This document shows positions 49,187-59,219 of a stretch of 64,000 bases of DNA, one piece after another. The DNA is taken from the NCBI GenBank assembly GCA_903889525.1, contig CAISXT010000030.1, positions 1 to 64,000 of the forward strand, in the 5' to 3' direction. The DNA comes from an uncultured Opitutia bacterium (GTDB lineage Bacteria; Verrucomicrobiota; Verrucomicrobiia; Opitutales; UBA953). Below the pieces are notes generated by a model. The model was not told where the DNA came from. It searched no databases and saw nothing but the letters and a program-made list of their open reading frames with translations. Every line of letters begins with the position of its first letter. Positions within the stretch are counted from its first letter, which is position 1. The translations under genes were made by a program, and so were the position numbers.

Positions 49187-49723
49187 TCAGGCGCCCTCCT
49201 GTGCCACGGTGACAATGATATCCTGGTGCCGGTGGTGAAAAATCGTGAGCGGGACGTTGGCTTTAGGATGTTTTTCGCCCAGCACACCCCCGCGGGCTTT
49301 ATGCGACGCCTCCATCTCCGTCCAGCGACGGGTGAATTGGATTGAAGCATCGACATCCATCAAGTCATCGGCAGCGGTCCCGGATAGATATTGCTCCGTC
49401 AATTCACGGGCCTCGGGGATGAAACGAATTCTCTCAGCGTCGACCCCGATACGGCCAGTGCGTGACCATGCCACCCAACCATCGCACCCATCGTAGGAAA
49501 ACGAAACCCGCCAAGGGGCGCCGAGCAATTCCGGACCAAGTGCAGATTCGATAATCTCCACCCCGCCGCCATGCCAACCCCTAGCCACGGTCAGGACGGC
49601 TCTGCGCAATAGCAGCTTCGAGCCTGCGCCGCGCCCGACGGACGGGACCAGCATGAGCCAGATATTATCTGTCGGCTTAGCCTTCAAGATAGAGGCCTCC
49701 TCTGGTGACAGCACCTTCATCAT
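49187..49723 (-). CDS. Sfp-type 4'-phosphopantetheinyl transferase
   Basis: VSFSYDGCDGWVAWSRTGRIGVDAERIRFIPEA and WTEMEASHKARGGVL; overlaps the NRPS by 4 nt. Confidence 0.82.
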   Translation of the reverse strand: MMKVLSPEEASILKAKPTDNIWLMLVPSVGRGAGSKLLLRRAVLTVARGWHGGGVEIIESALGPELLGAPWRVSFSYDGCDGWVAWSRTGRIGVDAERIRFIPEARELTEQYLSGTAADDLMDVDASIQFTRRWTEMEASHKARGGVLGEKHPKANVPLTIFHHRHQDIIVTVAQEGA

Positions 49724-52700
49724 CCGCGTGCAGCCGGGGCAGAGGGAGTCCCTTCCCAGCGGGTGTTTTCAGGAATATGCTCACCCTTCGCGACAAGGGT
49801 CAGCGGCCCAAGGTGAGCCCCATCGCCAACCGAAGCATCATAAAGCACGGTTGTGCGGACGCCAATCGTACAGCGAGTTCCAATCCGGACCAAACCGATA
49901 CGCATCACCCGATCCTCGAATAAATGTGTCTGCGGGCCGCTGTGATCATTCAGTTCAGCTTCGTCGCCGATACTCACGCAGTCGAATTCCGTAAGGTCCG
50001 TCGAATTCATCCAAACACCCTTGCCCACCTTGACGCCCAATAGCCGGAAAGCCCATGGCAACATCGGCGTACCCTTGAGCAAATTAAGGAGTGCCGGTAC
50101 AGCCAAAGATTCATGTAACGTGGTCACTGCCTCGCTGACCCAGACAAAAAGCGTCCACATCGGGGCTAACCTCGGACGATACTTACCGATAAGAATCCAC
50201 TTGGCGACGAGCACTAGGCCAAAGGAAATCAGTCCGTAAAGCATGCCGGCAATCGTCAAGGCTAGGCAAAACCCGGACCAATTCTCCTCCTCCAGGTAGG
50301 GCATGGTTTCGAAGACGGTCACATAGCCCGCCGCAATGACAAACGCTAGCGGGACAACAATCCGCAATCCTTCGATGAAGGCTCGAGCCCAACGGCGACT
50401 CCGCGATGGGCGAAAGGTCAGCACCGGATCCTGTTCCGCGATGACTTCTCGCGCTGGCAACAACATGGGGGGCGAACCCATCCATGTCTGCCCAGGACGC
50501 ATCTGTTCATTTTGAGGCGCGGAGGATTGCACACCCAACAAGACATCATCAGGAAACTGCGCCCCATCGGGCACGTACGCTCCATTCCCCACAAAGGAAC
50601 GGGCGCCGATGCGCGTCCGACTCAAGGTCATCCAGCCGTCCTGCTGACCTTCGTCCCCAAGCATGGCCCCATCCGCGATAAACGACTCATCACCCAACTC
50701 TAATAGTTCAGGAATAATCCCTTCCGCTGTCGAAACCTCCGCATCACGACCGACCTTTGTTCCCATGATGCGTAACCAGGAGGCGACATAAACCGAAGCA
50801 TACAGACCATGCAGGACCTGCAGGGATGCATCCAAGACAGCCGAAAGCTGCCACTTCCAGAAATATTCACGGCCCTCAATGGGGAAGCGGCCAGCCTGCT
50901 GGCGGGGCAGACATCGGCGAAGTAGGCCGGCCAATCCGACCGTAATGAGTAACAAGATAGCCGTAGCAGGAATCGCGAGCAGGAAAAATATTGGTAAGGC
51001 TAGCCACCAATGCTCGAAGTTTTCGAACACGTCTAACCAGCGCGTATCGAGTGCATCAATAACGACGAAACTTGGGAATACGGGAATGTAGAACAGCACC
51101 GCGACCAGCGCCGCACCGATAACGAACCCAAGGATACGCAGACCTGCGGACCAAACTCCCAGCCTCGGCGGGGGCGTAAGCCTTGCGGCCGAACCTGTCT
51201 TGCGTGCAGGGGCCCCAGCCCAGATTTCGCCGGCGGGGATAGATACCCCTTCGGCCAAGGCCGATTGACCACCAAGTTTTCCGCCGGCACCGATTTGGGT
51301 GTCATTCTCTAACACGGAATACGAGTCGACGGATGCGCCATCTCCAATCGCCACGCGACCAATGATCAGGCGGCCACCCTCGACCCGCGCGTTCTCAATG
51401 TTGACGAACGTACCCAAGCAGACCCCATCGCCGACAACGAGTAGCTCGGGGACGGAGACGGTGACCGAATTAATCGTACAATGTCGGCCGACTTTGGCTC
51501 CTTGCATCCGGAGATGGAAAGATTTCAAAGGCGTACCAGAAATCAGATGTACCGCCGGAATCTCGGCGAGGCGAACGCCCAACCACCAGCGGAAATAGGT
51601 GAGACCCCAGAGCGGATAGCTGCCGGGTCGCAGTCGCCCCACCAGGATCATGCGTAAGAAAATACCAAGGGGGAAAGAGAGTGCCAACGCGGCCAGATAG
51701 GCAGCCAGCGCCATCGCGATTGCGAAAATGGCACTATCCTCCGGCTCACCCGTCAGCCAGTGATAGGCAAAGAATGGTGAAAGCCATTGCAGCATCTGGA
51801 GCAGTACAAGGAACGGCAGACAACTGGCCTGAGCAAAGCCGCAAGCAAAACGTCGCCATAACGGCGCCGACTCATGATGGGGTGCGGCCTCAGCCGTTCG
51901 ACCAGCCTCCGCTAGCTCACGCATGGCCAGGGCAATGGCCTGCAGCGAACGACCTCGATAGATATGCTGGACGCCGACAGCCGCATAGCGGGCATCGCGA
52001 CGAAGCCTCGTCACCAGCCGAGCAGCGAGTAACGAATGCCCACCGAGGTCGGCGAAGAAATCGGCCGATGGCGACAGGTGGCGACCAGGAAGTAATTCGC
52101 ACAAGATGACGCGCAAGGCGGCCTCATGCTCATCGCGAGGCGGAGGCAACGCTTCGGAGCTAGCAACATTCACCGCCAATTCACGACGGCGCAACGCGCC
52201 AAGGTCCGTCTTCCCAGAACTCAGCCGCGGCATCTCCTCAATGAACACGAATCTTGCTGGCACCATGTAAGTTGGCAGTCGCGCCATCAGTGCCGCGCGC
52301 AGCGATTCTGCATTCGCCGCCCCCGAAGACAAAACCACGAAGGCGACGATTTCATCGCTCCCGGCGAGCGGCCGGACGACGGCGGCGGCCGTACCGACCC
52401 CAGGCTGATCACTCAAGGCAGCGGTGATTTCGTCGAGTTCGATGCGAAAACCTCTCAACTTGATTTGATTATCGACTCGGCCCAAACAGCGAACTTCCCC
52501 GTCGGGGCCGACACTTCCAAGATCTCCCGTGAGGTAGGCTAGCTGGCCGGCTATTTCCACGAATCGGGCTGCGGTCAGCTCGGGCCGGCCAAGATAACCA
52601 CCCGAAACGCCAGGCCCAAATACAACCAGTTCACCCGTTTCACCAGCAGCCAATAACCGACGCTCGGGGGTGCAGACCCCGATACCATAATTCGGAAGCG

Positions 52701-53658
52701 GGATACCGATATTAACCGACTTGCCGGGCTGAAGAATGGCGATGGTGGCTGTCACCGTCGTCTCGGTTGGCCCATAGGTATTCAAAACCCGGTACCAATG
52801 TCCCGTCAACCTCGTCGCCAGAGAGTCCGGACAGGCTTCACCTCCCAGATTCAGCAAGCGAAGGCTTGGGGGGAAATTCGTGATCAACGCAGCCAACGTC
52901 GGCACGGCATGCAATACCGTTATTTTCTGTTTCAACAGCGCATCCTGAAGCGCCTCCGGGTCCGCCACGATTTCGGCGGGTGCCACCCAGAGACTCGCCC
53001 CGGCGAAAAAGGAGATCCAAATCTCTTCCAGTGACATATCAAACGCGACGGAAAAACCCTGGTAGACGCGATCGGCTGCCGTGACCCCCAGGACGTCATT
53101 CTCACTACGAATGAAATGGCAGACATTACGCTGGGTGATCGCGATGCCCTTCGGTTCACCCGTGGAACCCGAAGTGTAGATTGCATACGCAATATCCTCG
53201 GGTGCCGCACGTCGTAGTTCTACCTGTACATTCTCCCCCTCCAGCTCCGCCAGAACCAGCGGCTCCAGACCGCGAGCCCGGATGCCTTGCGCGCCTTCAT
53301 GGTCGGTTACGACGTAACGCGCACGGGCATCACGCATGCACGTCGCAAGGCGATCAAGCGGCACAGCGGCGTCAAAAGGCAACCAAGCGGCACCCGACAA
53401 GGCGATACCGACCTGGCCGAGAATCAAAGCATGGCCACGCGGCAACCATAGTCCCACGCATTCACCGGGACCACATCCGCGCGAAGCCAAAGCATGAGCG
53501 ACCTTACGGGAGCGCAACCAAAGTTCACGGTAGGAAAGACGTGTCGAACCATCCTCGATGGCTAAGGCGTCCGGCTGACGTCGCACCGTATCTGCAAGCA
53601 AGTCAGCCAACGTCTCATGGCGGAGTAAATCAGGTCTATGGGCACCCTGCAGAATCAT
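49720..53658 (-). CDS. Pls/PosA-like membrane non-ribosomal peptide synthetase (A-T-TM with three hexapeptide-repeat domains)
   Basis: A domain YAIYTSGSTGEPKGI, FDMSLEEIW, NTYGPTETTVTA, YLTGDLG, GRVDNQIKLRGFRIELDEI; T domain DFFADLGGHSLLAARLV; multiple TM helices alternating with three left-handed beta-helix segments (e.g. MQGAKVGRHCTINSV, IMGTKVGRDAEVS, LLGVKVGKGVWMN). Confidence 0.9.
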   Translation of the reverse strand: MILQGAHRPDLLRHETLADLLADTVRRQPDALAIEDGSTRLSYRELWLRSRKVAHALASRGCGPGECVGLWLPRGHALILGQVGIALSGAAWLPFDAAVPLDRLATCMRDARARYVVTDHEGAQGIRARGLEPLVLAELEGENVQVELRRAAPEDIAYAIYTSGSTGEPKGIAITQRNVCHFIRSENDVLGVTAADRVYQGFSVAFDMSLEEIWISFFAGASLWVAPAEIVADPEALQDALLKQKITVLHAVPTLAALITNFPPSLRLLNLGGEACPDSLATRLTGHWYRVLNTYGPTETTVTATIAILQPGKSVNIGIPLPNYGIGVCTPERRLLAAGETGELVVFGPGVSGGYLGRPELTAARFVEIAGQLAYLTGDLGSVGPDGEVRCLGRVDNQIKLRGFRIELDEITAALSDQPGVGTAAAVVRPLAGSDEIVAFVVLSSGAANAESLRAALMARLPTYMVPARFVFIEEMPRLSSGKTDLGALRRRELAVNVASSEALPPPRDEHEAALRVILCELLPGRHLSPSADFFADLGGHSLLAARLVTRLRRDARYAAVGVQHIYRGRSLQAIALAMRELAEAGRTAEAAPHHESAPLWRRFACGFAQASCLPFLVLLQMLQWLSPFFAYHWLTGEPEDSAIFAIAMALAAYLAALALSFPLGIFLRMILVGRLRPGSYPLWGLTYFRWWLGVRLAEIPAVHLISGTPLKSFHLRMQGAKVGRHCTINSVTVSVPELLVVGDGVCLGTFVNIENARVEGGRLIIGRVAIGDGASVDSYSVLENDTQIGAGGKLGGQSALAEGVSIPAGEIWAGAPARKTGSAARLTPPPRLGVWSAGLRILGFVIGAALVAVLFYIPVFPSFVVIDALDTRWLDVFENFEHWWLALPIFFLLAIPATAILLLITVGLAGLLRRCLPRQQAGRFPIEGREYFWKWQLSAVLDASLQVLHGLYASVYVASWLRIMGTKVGRDAEVSTAEGIIPELLELGDESFIADGAMLGDEGQQDGWMTLSRTRIGARSFVGNGAYVPDGAQFPDDVLLGVQSSAPQNEQMRPGQTWMGSPPMLLPAREVIAEQDPVLTFRPSRSRRWARAFIEGLRIVVPLAFVIAAGYVTVFETMPYLEEENWSGFCLALTIAGMLYGLISFGLVLVAKWILIGKYRPRLAPMWTLFVWVSEAVTTLHESLAVPALLNLLKGTPMLPWAFRLLGVKVGKGVWMNSTDLTEFDCVSIGDEAELNDHSGPQTHLFEDRVMRIGLVRIGTRCTIGVRTTVLYDASVGDGAHLGPLTLVAKGEHIPENTRWEGTPSAPAARG

Positions 53659-53677
53659 ATAAGCGTTTTACCCCGCC

Positions 53678-55264
53678 TCAGCGACGGAGTCGCAATAGTC
53701 GGAGTAATTTATCCCGATAAGAAAGGACTAAATCTTTCTCCGGGTAACCCCAGACGCAGAGAATCCATGCATAGAGCGCGGCGGAAACCGATGCGGTCAG
53801 GAGCATGGCCAAGAACAGGCTAAGCTTGGGGTGAAGCCATACCCCATTGAAGTCATGCAAGATGGCAAAACCCTGATAAGCCACAAGACCCAACGCCGTC
53901 GATCCGGCCAACACCTTCAGCGTGGGGATTAGAAGGTTTTCACCCAAGAAAGCGGGCGCACTACGTTGCAGCAAGCGGCGAAGTACTAGATACTGCCAGA
54001 CGGTGGAAATCCCATTCGCGACCGCGAGCCCCTCGATACCCCAGCCCATCCAGACGGCAATCAGCGAGGCCACGAGATTGACCCCGAAAGCATGGACGGC
54101 CGCCCCGAAAGTGGCCTTGGTGTTACCCGCCACATTGAGCGCACGCGTCACCATTGAGATCATGGCGTAAAACGGCATGACGAAGGCAAATAACACCAAG
54201 ATGATTCGGGTGTGTCCGCAATCAACCTCTGTGAATTTTTGAAATTTAAAAAGCAGCTGAACAATCGGACCCGAAAGGACAATGAGTCCCACAGCCGCAG
54301 CGATGTTTACCGCGATAATCAGCCGCATACCACGGGCATAGTTCCGGGAAAGCGCCGCTTCGTCTCGAGCCGCGAAAGCGGTCGCCATCGCCGGGAACAT
54401 CACCGTCGCGATCGAAGCCGAAAATAGACCAATGGGAAGTTCGACAATCCGATTGGCGATGTAGTAATAAGTCAGGGACGCATCCGAGACCCCGAAAGCC
54501 AGAAAACGTGAGACGAGGAAGTTTATCTGCTGAATCCCTGCGCCAAGAGCCGCGGGTATAAAAGCGGCCAACAGAACGCCCCAGGCGGCTTTATCGGCAA
54601 TCGCAGGACGAGGGCGCCACCCTTCTTGGCGCAGACCCCAAAGAGGGATTAATAACTGTAAAACGCCTCCGGCAATCGCCCCGGCGCAAAGCCAGCGCGC
54701 CTTGCCCATGTCACCGGACGCAAAGTTTTCCCCCATGACCGCCAGGGCGAAAATCATGCATAGGTTGAGCATCGCTGAGGCGAACTCTGCCAAACCGAAG
54801 CGCCCGCTCAGATTAACGGCGGAGGTAAAAAGCGCCGCCAGACAGATTAACGGCATGTACGGCATGCAATAGGCCGTCAGTTCCGCTGCCCGACTCGCCT
54901 TAGAATAATCCATCGCGAGATAAGACCACGCAATGGCGATACCCATGCCGAGTAAGGTGATCCCCATCATCCAAGGGAGCACCCGGCGGATGACATAATT
55001 GAGGAAAGCAAACGCGGAGGCCTTCCCTTCCCTCGCCGTCTTATCGGCGAGCACTGGCACAATCGCCACCGTGAGGGCACCTTCACCGAGTAAACGGCGG
55101 AAGAGATTCGGGATTTGAAAAGCGAAGAGAAAAGCGGCTCCGACCGGACCAGCGCCGAAGACGGCGGCAGTGAGCTGATCACGCACCAGCCCGAGCACTC
55201 GCGAAACCATCGTCCAGGAGGCGGTCTTCGCCATATCCCCGTACTGGCGCGTCTGCTCGCTCAT
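53678..55264 (-). CDS. murJ: Lipid II flippase MurJ
   Basis: TASWTMVSRVLGLVRDQLTAAVFGAGPVGAAFLFAFQIPNLFRRLLGEGALTVAIVPVL. Confidence 0.95.
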   Translation of the reverse strand: MSEQTRQYGDMAKTASWTMVSRVLGLVRDQLTAAVFGAGPVGAAFLFAFQIPNLFRRLLGEGALTVAIVPVLADKTAREGKASAFAFLNYVIRRVLPWMMGITLLGMGIAIAWSYLAMDYSKASRAAELTAYCMPYMPLICLAALFTSAVNLSGRFGLAEFASAMLNLCMIFALAVMGENFASGDMGKARWLCAGAIAGGVLQLLIPLWGLRQEGWRPRPAIADKAAWGVLLAAFIPAALGAGIQQINFLVSRFLAFGVSDASLTYYYIANRIVELPIGLFSASIATVMFPAMATAFAARDEAALSRNYARGMRLIIAVNIAAAVGLIVLSGPIVQLLFKFQKFTEVDCGHTRIILVLFAFVMPFYAMISMVTRALNVAGNTKATFGAAVHAFGVNLVASLIAVWMGWGIEGLAVANGISTVWQYLVLRRLLQRSAPAFLGENLLIPTLKVLAGSTALGLVAYQGFAILHDFNGVWLHPKLSLFLAMLLTASVSAALYAWILCVWGYPEKDLVLSYRDKLLRLLRLRR

Positions 55265-55270
55265 CGTCGA

Positions 55271-56608
55271 TCAGGGCTGAATGGCCCGCATCCCTTCCTC
55301 CAGCACCGCCCGCAAGGCAGGAACTAAATCCGTCCGAGGCACCTCGGCCTCGGCGCGATCCTGCAGGCTGCGCACCTTGGCGACACCCTTCGCCACCTCC
55401 GTGCCACCATAAATAAGGGCATACTTGGCACCCGCGATTTCCGCCGCCTGGATAAGTTTGGGAAACTTGCCGTCCTTAAGATTATATTCCACGCGAAAGC
55501 CGGCGCGGCGCAGATTGGCCAAGTCTTCCAAGGCGGCATTCCGGGCGTCATCCCCGAGAATCATAACGTAGAAATCCGGACCATCGGCATAGGCTGGGAT
55601 CAACTTCTTCGAATCCAGCAAATCGCGGAGGGTGACGTCACCCATCCCGAAGCCGACGGCAGGGAGATCTGGGCCACCGAGTTTCTTCACCAAAGCATCA
55701 TAGCGACCGCCACCCGCCAGGGCACGAGCTTCGCCACCCGTCTCGAATGCCTCGAAGACGAAGCCAGTGTAATAGGCGAGGCCACGAACGATGGTGAGAT
55801 CGATAGCCACGCATTCAGCGAAACCCATCGCCTGGAGCGTACCGAGCAACTGCTTCCATTCGGCGAGGCGCAGCGTCATGGCTTCATCGCCGGCTGCAAG
55901 TTTCTCCAAGTCTGCAAGGGATTTCGTGTTCGTAAAAGAGCGGGCAGACTCGAGCACCTGGACAGGGTCAACCGACGTACCGACTAACGCGGCCGTCATG
56001 GCCTCAAGGAGATCCTTGGGGGCGCCACGTTCGAGTTTATCGACGACACCGAGTACTGCGGTCGCCTGTGCTTCCGGAATACCCAGACTACCAAGATAGC
56101 GGACCCAGAGCGTGCGGTCAGAAATGCGAATCCGGAAATCAGCCTGAGTGAGCCCAAAGCCTATAAGGCAATCGGCACAGAGGGCGATAATCTCAGCGTC
56201 GGCGGCCGGACCGGCTTCACCAAGCAAGTCGGCGTTCAATTGGTAGAATGCACGGAGACGTCCCTTCTGCGGCTTCTCGTAGCGGTAATTTTCACCGATG
56301 GCGAACCACCGAATCGGCTTCGGCATCCCATTAGCCTTGGCCCCAACCATGCGAGCTAAGGACGGCGTCATCTCGGGACGCAGGCTGACCTTACGGCCGC
56401 CCTTATCTTCAAAGTTAAAAAGCTGCCGGACGATCTCCTCGCCTGACTTCTCCGTGAAAAGTTCCAGCGGCTCAAGCACCGGCGACTCCCATTCACGGAA
56501 ACCATAACGTCGGCAGGCTTGCCGCCACACATCCATGACATGACCCAGGACGGCGCGGTCCTCGGGATAAAACTCCCGGAAACCGGGGAGCGTTCTGATA
56601 TCAGACAT
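55271..56608 (-). CDS. hisS: Histidyl-tRNA synthetase
   Basis: LPGFREFYPEDRAVLGHV; LRPEMTPSLARMV; FYQLNADLLG; LTIVRGLAYYTGFVFEAFE. Confidence 0.95.
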   Translation of the reverse strand: MSDIRTLPGFREFYPEDRAVLGHVMDVWRQACRRYGFREWESPVLEPLELFTEKSGEEIVRQLFNFEDKGGRKVSLRPEMTPSLARMVGAKANGMPKPIRWFAIGENYRYEKPQKGRLRAFYQLNADLLGEAGPAADAEIIALCADCLIGFGLTQADFRIRISDRTLWVRYLGSLGIPEAQATAVLGVVDKLERGAPKDLLEAMTAALVGTSVDPVQVLESARSFTNTKSLADLEKLAAGDEAMTLRLAEWKQLLGTLQAMGFAECVAIDLTIVRGLAYYTGFVFEAFETGGEARALAGGGRYDALVKKLGGPDLPAVGFGMGDVTLRDLLDSKKLIPAYADGPDFYVMILGDDARNAALEDLANLRRAGFRVEYNLKDGKFPKLIQAAEIAGAKYALIYGGTEVAKGVAKVRSLQDRAEAEVPRTDLVPALRAVLEEGMRAIQP

Positions 56609-56619
56609 CGCGAAGCGAA

Positions 56620-56994
56620 TTACTGAGCGGGCTTCTCAACGTCGTACGACTTCAACTTGGCCTTAAGTTCCTTGCCAGCCTTGAACTTGATGACGGCACG
56701 CTTGGGGATCACGACATCGGTTTCGGGGCGATTGGGATTACGCCCAATACGGCTCTTACGTACCTGAACCTGAAAGACACCAAAATTGCGGAGCTCGACA
56801 TCACGGCCAGATAGCAGTGCCTCGCTAATAGCATCGAGCGTCATCTGGACGGAATCGCGGATATGCTTCTGCGGGTAGCCCTTGTCCGTGAAAATCTTGA
56901 GGACGATGTCGCGCTTTGTGAGGTTGTTGGACATGGACGTTGCGTAAGTGTTGATAGACAAAGGCATGGGAAAGCGGTCGTGGCAACACCACAC
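56620..56994 (-). CDS. HU/IHF family DNA-binding protein
   Basis: NNLTKRDIVLKIFTDKGYPQKHIRDSVQMTLDAISEALLSGRDVELRNFGVFQVQVRKSRIGRNPNRPE. Confidence 0.92.
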   Translation of the reverse strand: MWCCHDRFPMPLSINTYATSMSNNLTKRDIVLKIFTDKGYPQKHIRDSVQMTLDAISEALLSGRDVELRNFGVFQVQVRKSRIGRNPNRPETDVVIPKRAVIKFKAGKELKAKLKSYDVEKPAQ

Positions 56995-57004
56995 CCCAAA
57001 AACC

Positions 57005-57886
57005 TTATTCGAGGTTCTGGACCTGCTCCCGGATGCGCTCGATCTCGGTTTTCGCCTCTAAAACCAGCTTAGTCGTGGCAATTTCGGCCGCTTTACTCCC
57101 AATAGTATTTACCTCTCGCAGGAGTTCCTGGACTAGGAAATCAAGTTTTCTACCACAATTAGGCTGGTTCAATTCATCCCCAAACTGAGAAAAGTGACTT
57201 TTCAGACGAACCACCTCTTCGGTGATATCCGAACGATCGGCGAACAAAGCGAGTTCCTTCAGCACCCGCTCATCACCGACATCGAGGCTGAGCCCTGCTT
57301 CCTTCAACCGCTTAAGCATGGCCTCCCGATGACGAATGGCTGAGCCCTGCTCCGCGACAATCATACCTTCGACCATCCGCCCCATCTGGGCAAGCCGTAG
57401 GCGAAGGTCATTAGCTAAGGCGGAACCTTCTTGGGCGCGCATGCTCACGAGCGCCGAAAGTGCCGATTCAAAAGCCGATTTAATCTGTGATTCTACCTCA
57501 GCCATCTCGGGCAAAGATACGGACGCGCGCCGGCTGGATTCGGCAAGCCGGTGAAGCAGTTCGGTATCGGGGGAAAATTTGATTCCAACCCGCTGGGCAA
57601 TCTTTGCCAGTTCGTCTAAGGAAGCCTCAACGGCCTCGGCATCCCATTGGCGGGTCGAGACTGAGGCGGCGGCCTGCGTAACGCGGGCTGTCACCTTACC
57701 CCGCTGGAGGCGGGTGCGAATCCAGCCCGAAGCCGCGGATTCCAATGCTGGCCATGCTTCGGGCCCGTACACTGAAACCTGCAGGTTTTTCTGATTAACT
57801 GAGGCGATCTCAACGGCAAGATGGGCGCCCGGCAGATTGAGTTCTGCCCGGCCGAATCCCGTCATCGAGGAGGCGGCCATGTTCAA
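57005..57886 (-). CDS. yicC: YicC family endoribonuclease-like protein
   Basis: [52 protein letters not shown]. Confidence 0.93.
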   Translation of the reverse strand: MNMAASSMTGFGRAELNLPGAHLAVEIASVNQKNLQVSVYGPEAWPALESAASGWIRTRLQRGKVTARVTQAAASVSTRQWDAEAVEASLDELAKIAQRVGIKFSPDTELLHRLAESSRRASVSLPEMAEVESQIKSAFESALSALVSMRAQEGSALANDLRLRLAQMGRMVEGMIVAEQGSAIRHREAMLKRLKEAGLSLDVGDERVLKELALFADRSDITEEVVRLKSHFSQFGDELNQPNCGRKLDFLVQELLREVNTIGSKAAEIATTKLVLEAKTEIERIREQVQNLE

Positions 57887-59118
57887 AGTTTAATTTCCGT
57901 ACCCATGGCGCGGGCGGCGCTCCACACGTCCTTATCGCCCCGACCGGAAAGATTGATGATGACGACCTGTTCCCGGGGCAAGGATGCCGCGAGCTTCACG
58001 CCATGGGCGACGGCGTGGCTGGACTCGAGCGCCGGGATGATTCCTTCCTTGTGTGAGAGAAGCTGGAAGGCCTCGAGGCATTCGCTGTCGGTGGCGTGAG
58101 CGTAGTCAACGCGACCCTTCTCCCGGTAATAAGCATGCTCCGGCCCCACGGCGGCATAATCCAGGCCGGCAGAGACGGAATGCGTTCCTTCGATCTGCCC
58201 CTCTCCGTCCATTAAAATATTCGTCATGCAGCCCTGTAGCACGCCGAGACGCCCGCCCGCGAAACGCGCGGCGTGTTCACCCTTACTGATCCCACGGCCG
58301 CCGGCTTCGACACCGATGAGGCGGACGCTTGGTTCGTCAAGGAACTCGAAGAAAGCGCCGATGGCATTGGAGCCGCCTCCGACGCACGCGACGATGTAGT
58401 CCGGCAGACGGCCTTCAGCGCGGAGAATCTGCTGCTTGGATTCGATGGAGATGATGCGATGGAAATCACGGACCATCATCGGATAAGGATGCGACCCGTA
58501 GGCCGTCCCCAAAATGTAATGCGTCTCGCGAACGTTGGTGACCCAGTCGCGCATGGCCTCGTTGACGGCCTCCTTAAGCGTGCGCTGGCCGGCTTCGACG
58601 CCACGGACCTCGGCGCCCATGAGGCGCATGCGGTAGACGTTGAGGGCCTGGCGTTCCATGTCGGTCGCGCCCATGTAGATGACGCACTTGAGGCCGAAGC
58701 GGGCGCAGACGGCGGCGGTCGCGGTACCGTGCTGCCCGGCGCCGGTCTCGGCAATGATACGTTTCTTGCCCATCCGGCGAGCCAGCAAGGCCTGGCCGAC
58801 CACATTATTGATCTTATGGGCGCCCGTATGGAGCATATCCTCCCGCTTAAGATAGATTTTAGCCCCACCCACGTGCTTGGTCAGTGATTCCGCAAAATAG
58901 AGACCCGTCGGGCGACCGGCGTAATCGCGCAACATGTCGGTGAAATCCTTTTGGAAGCCAGGATCACGGCGAGCCTCCGCGTAGGCCTTCGTAAGGTCCA
59001 GCAAGGGGGTCATCAAGGTCTCGGGCACATACATTCCACCGAATTGACCGAAGCGACCATGCGCATCGGGAACCGTGAAGCGCGGCTCGGTAGTCGGGAT
59101 GAGGCTGGAGGCCGACAT
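57883..59118 (-). CDS. trpB: Tryptophan synthase beta chain
   Basis: [60 protein letters not shown]. Start at 59118 preferred over 59196. Confidence 0.96.
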   Translation of the reverse strand: MSASSLIPTTEPRFTVPDAHGRFGQFGGMYVPETLMTPLLDLTKAYAEARRDPGFQKDFTDMLRDYAGRPTGLYFAESLTKHVGGAKIYLKREDMLHTGAHKINNVVGQALLARRMGKKRIIAETGAGQHGTATAAVCARFGLKCVIYMGATDMERQALNVYRMRLMGAEVRGVEAGQRTLKEAVNEAMRDWVTNVRETHYILGTAYGSHPYPMMVRDFHRIISIESKQQILRAEGRLPDYIVACVGGGSNAIGAFFEFLDEPSVRLIGVEAGGRGISKGEHAARFAGGRLGVLQGCMTNILMDGEGQIEGTHSVSAGLDYAAVGPEHAYYREKGRVDYAHATDSECLEAFQLLSHKEGIIPALESSHAVAHGVKLAASLPREQVVIINLSGRGDKDVWSAARAMGTEIKL

Positions 59119-59219
59119 AGTAATACCCACATAAAGCGGGAAGCCAACCGAAGGGCAAGCGACAAGGGCTTTTGACGGCTTTCCTTGCCCCGGCACGACC
59201 GCAAGCCTATTGCCCTGCC

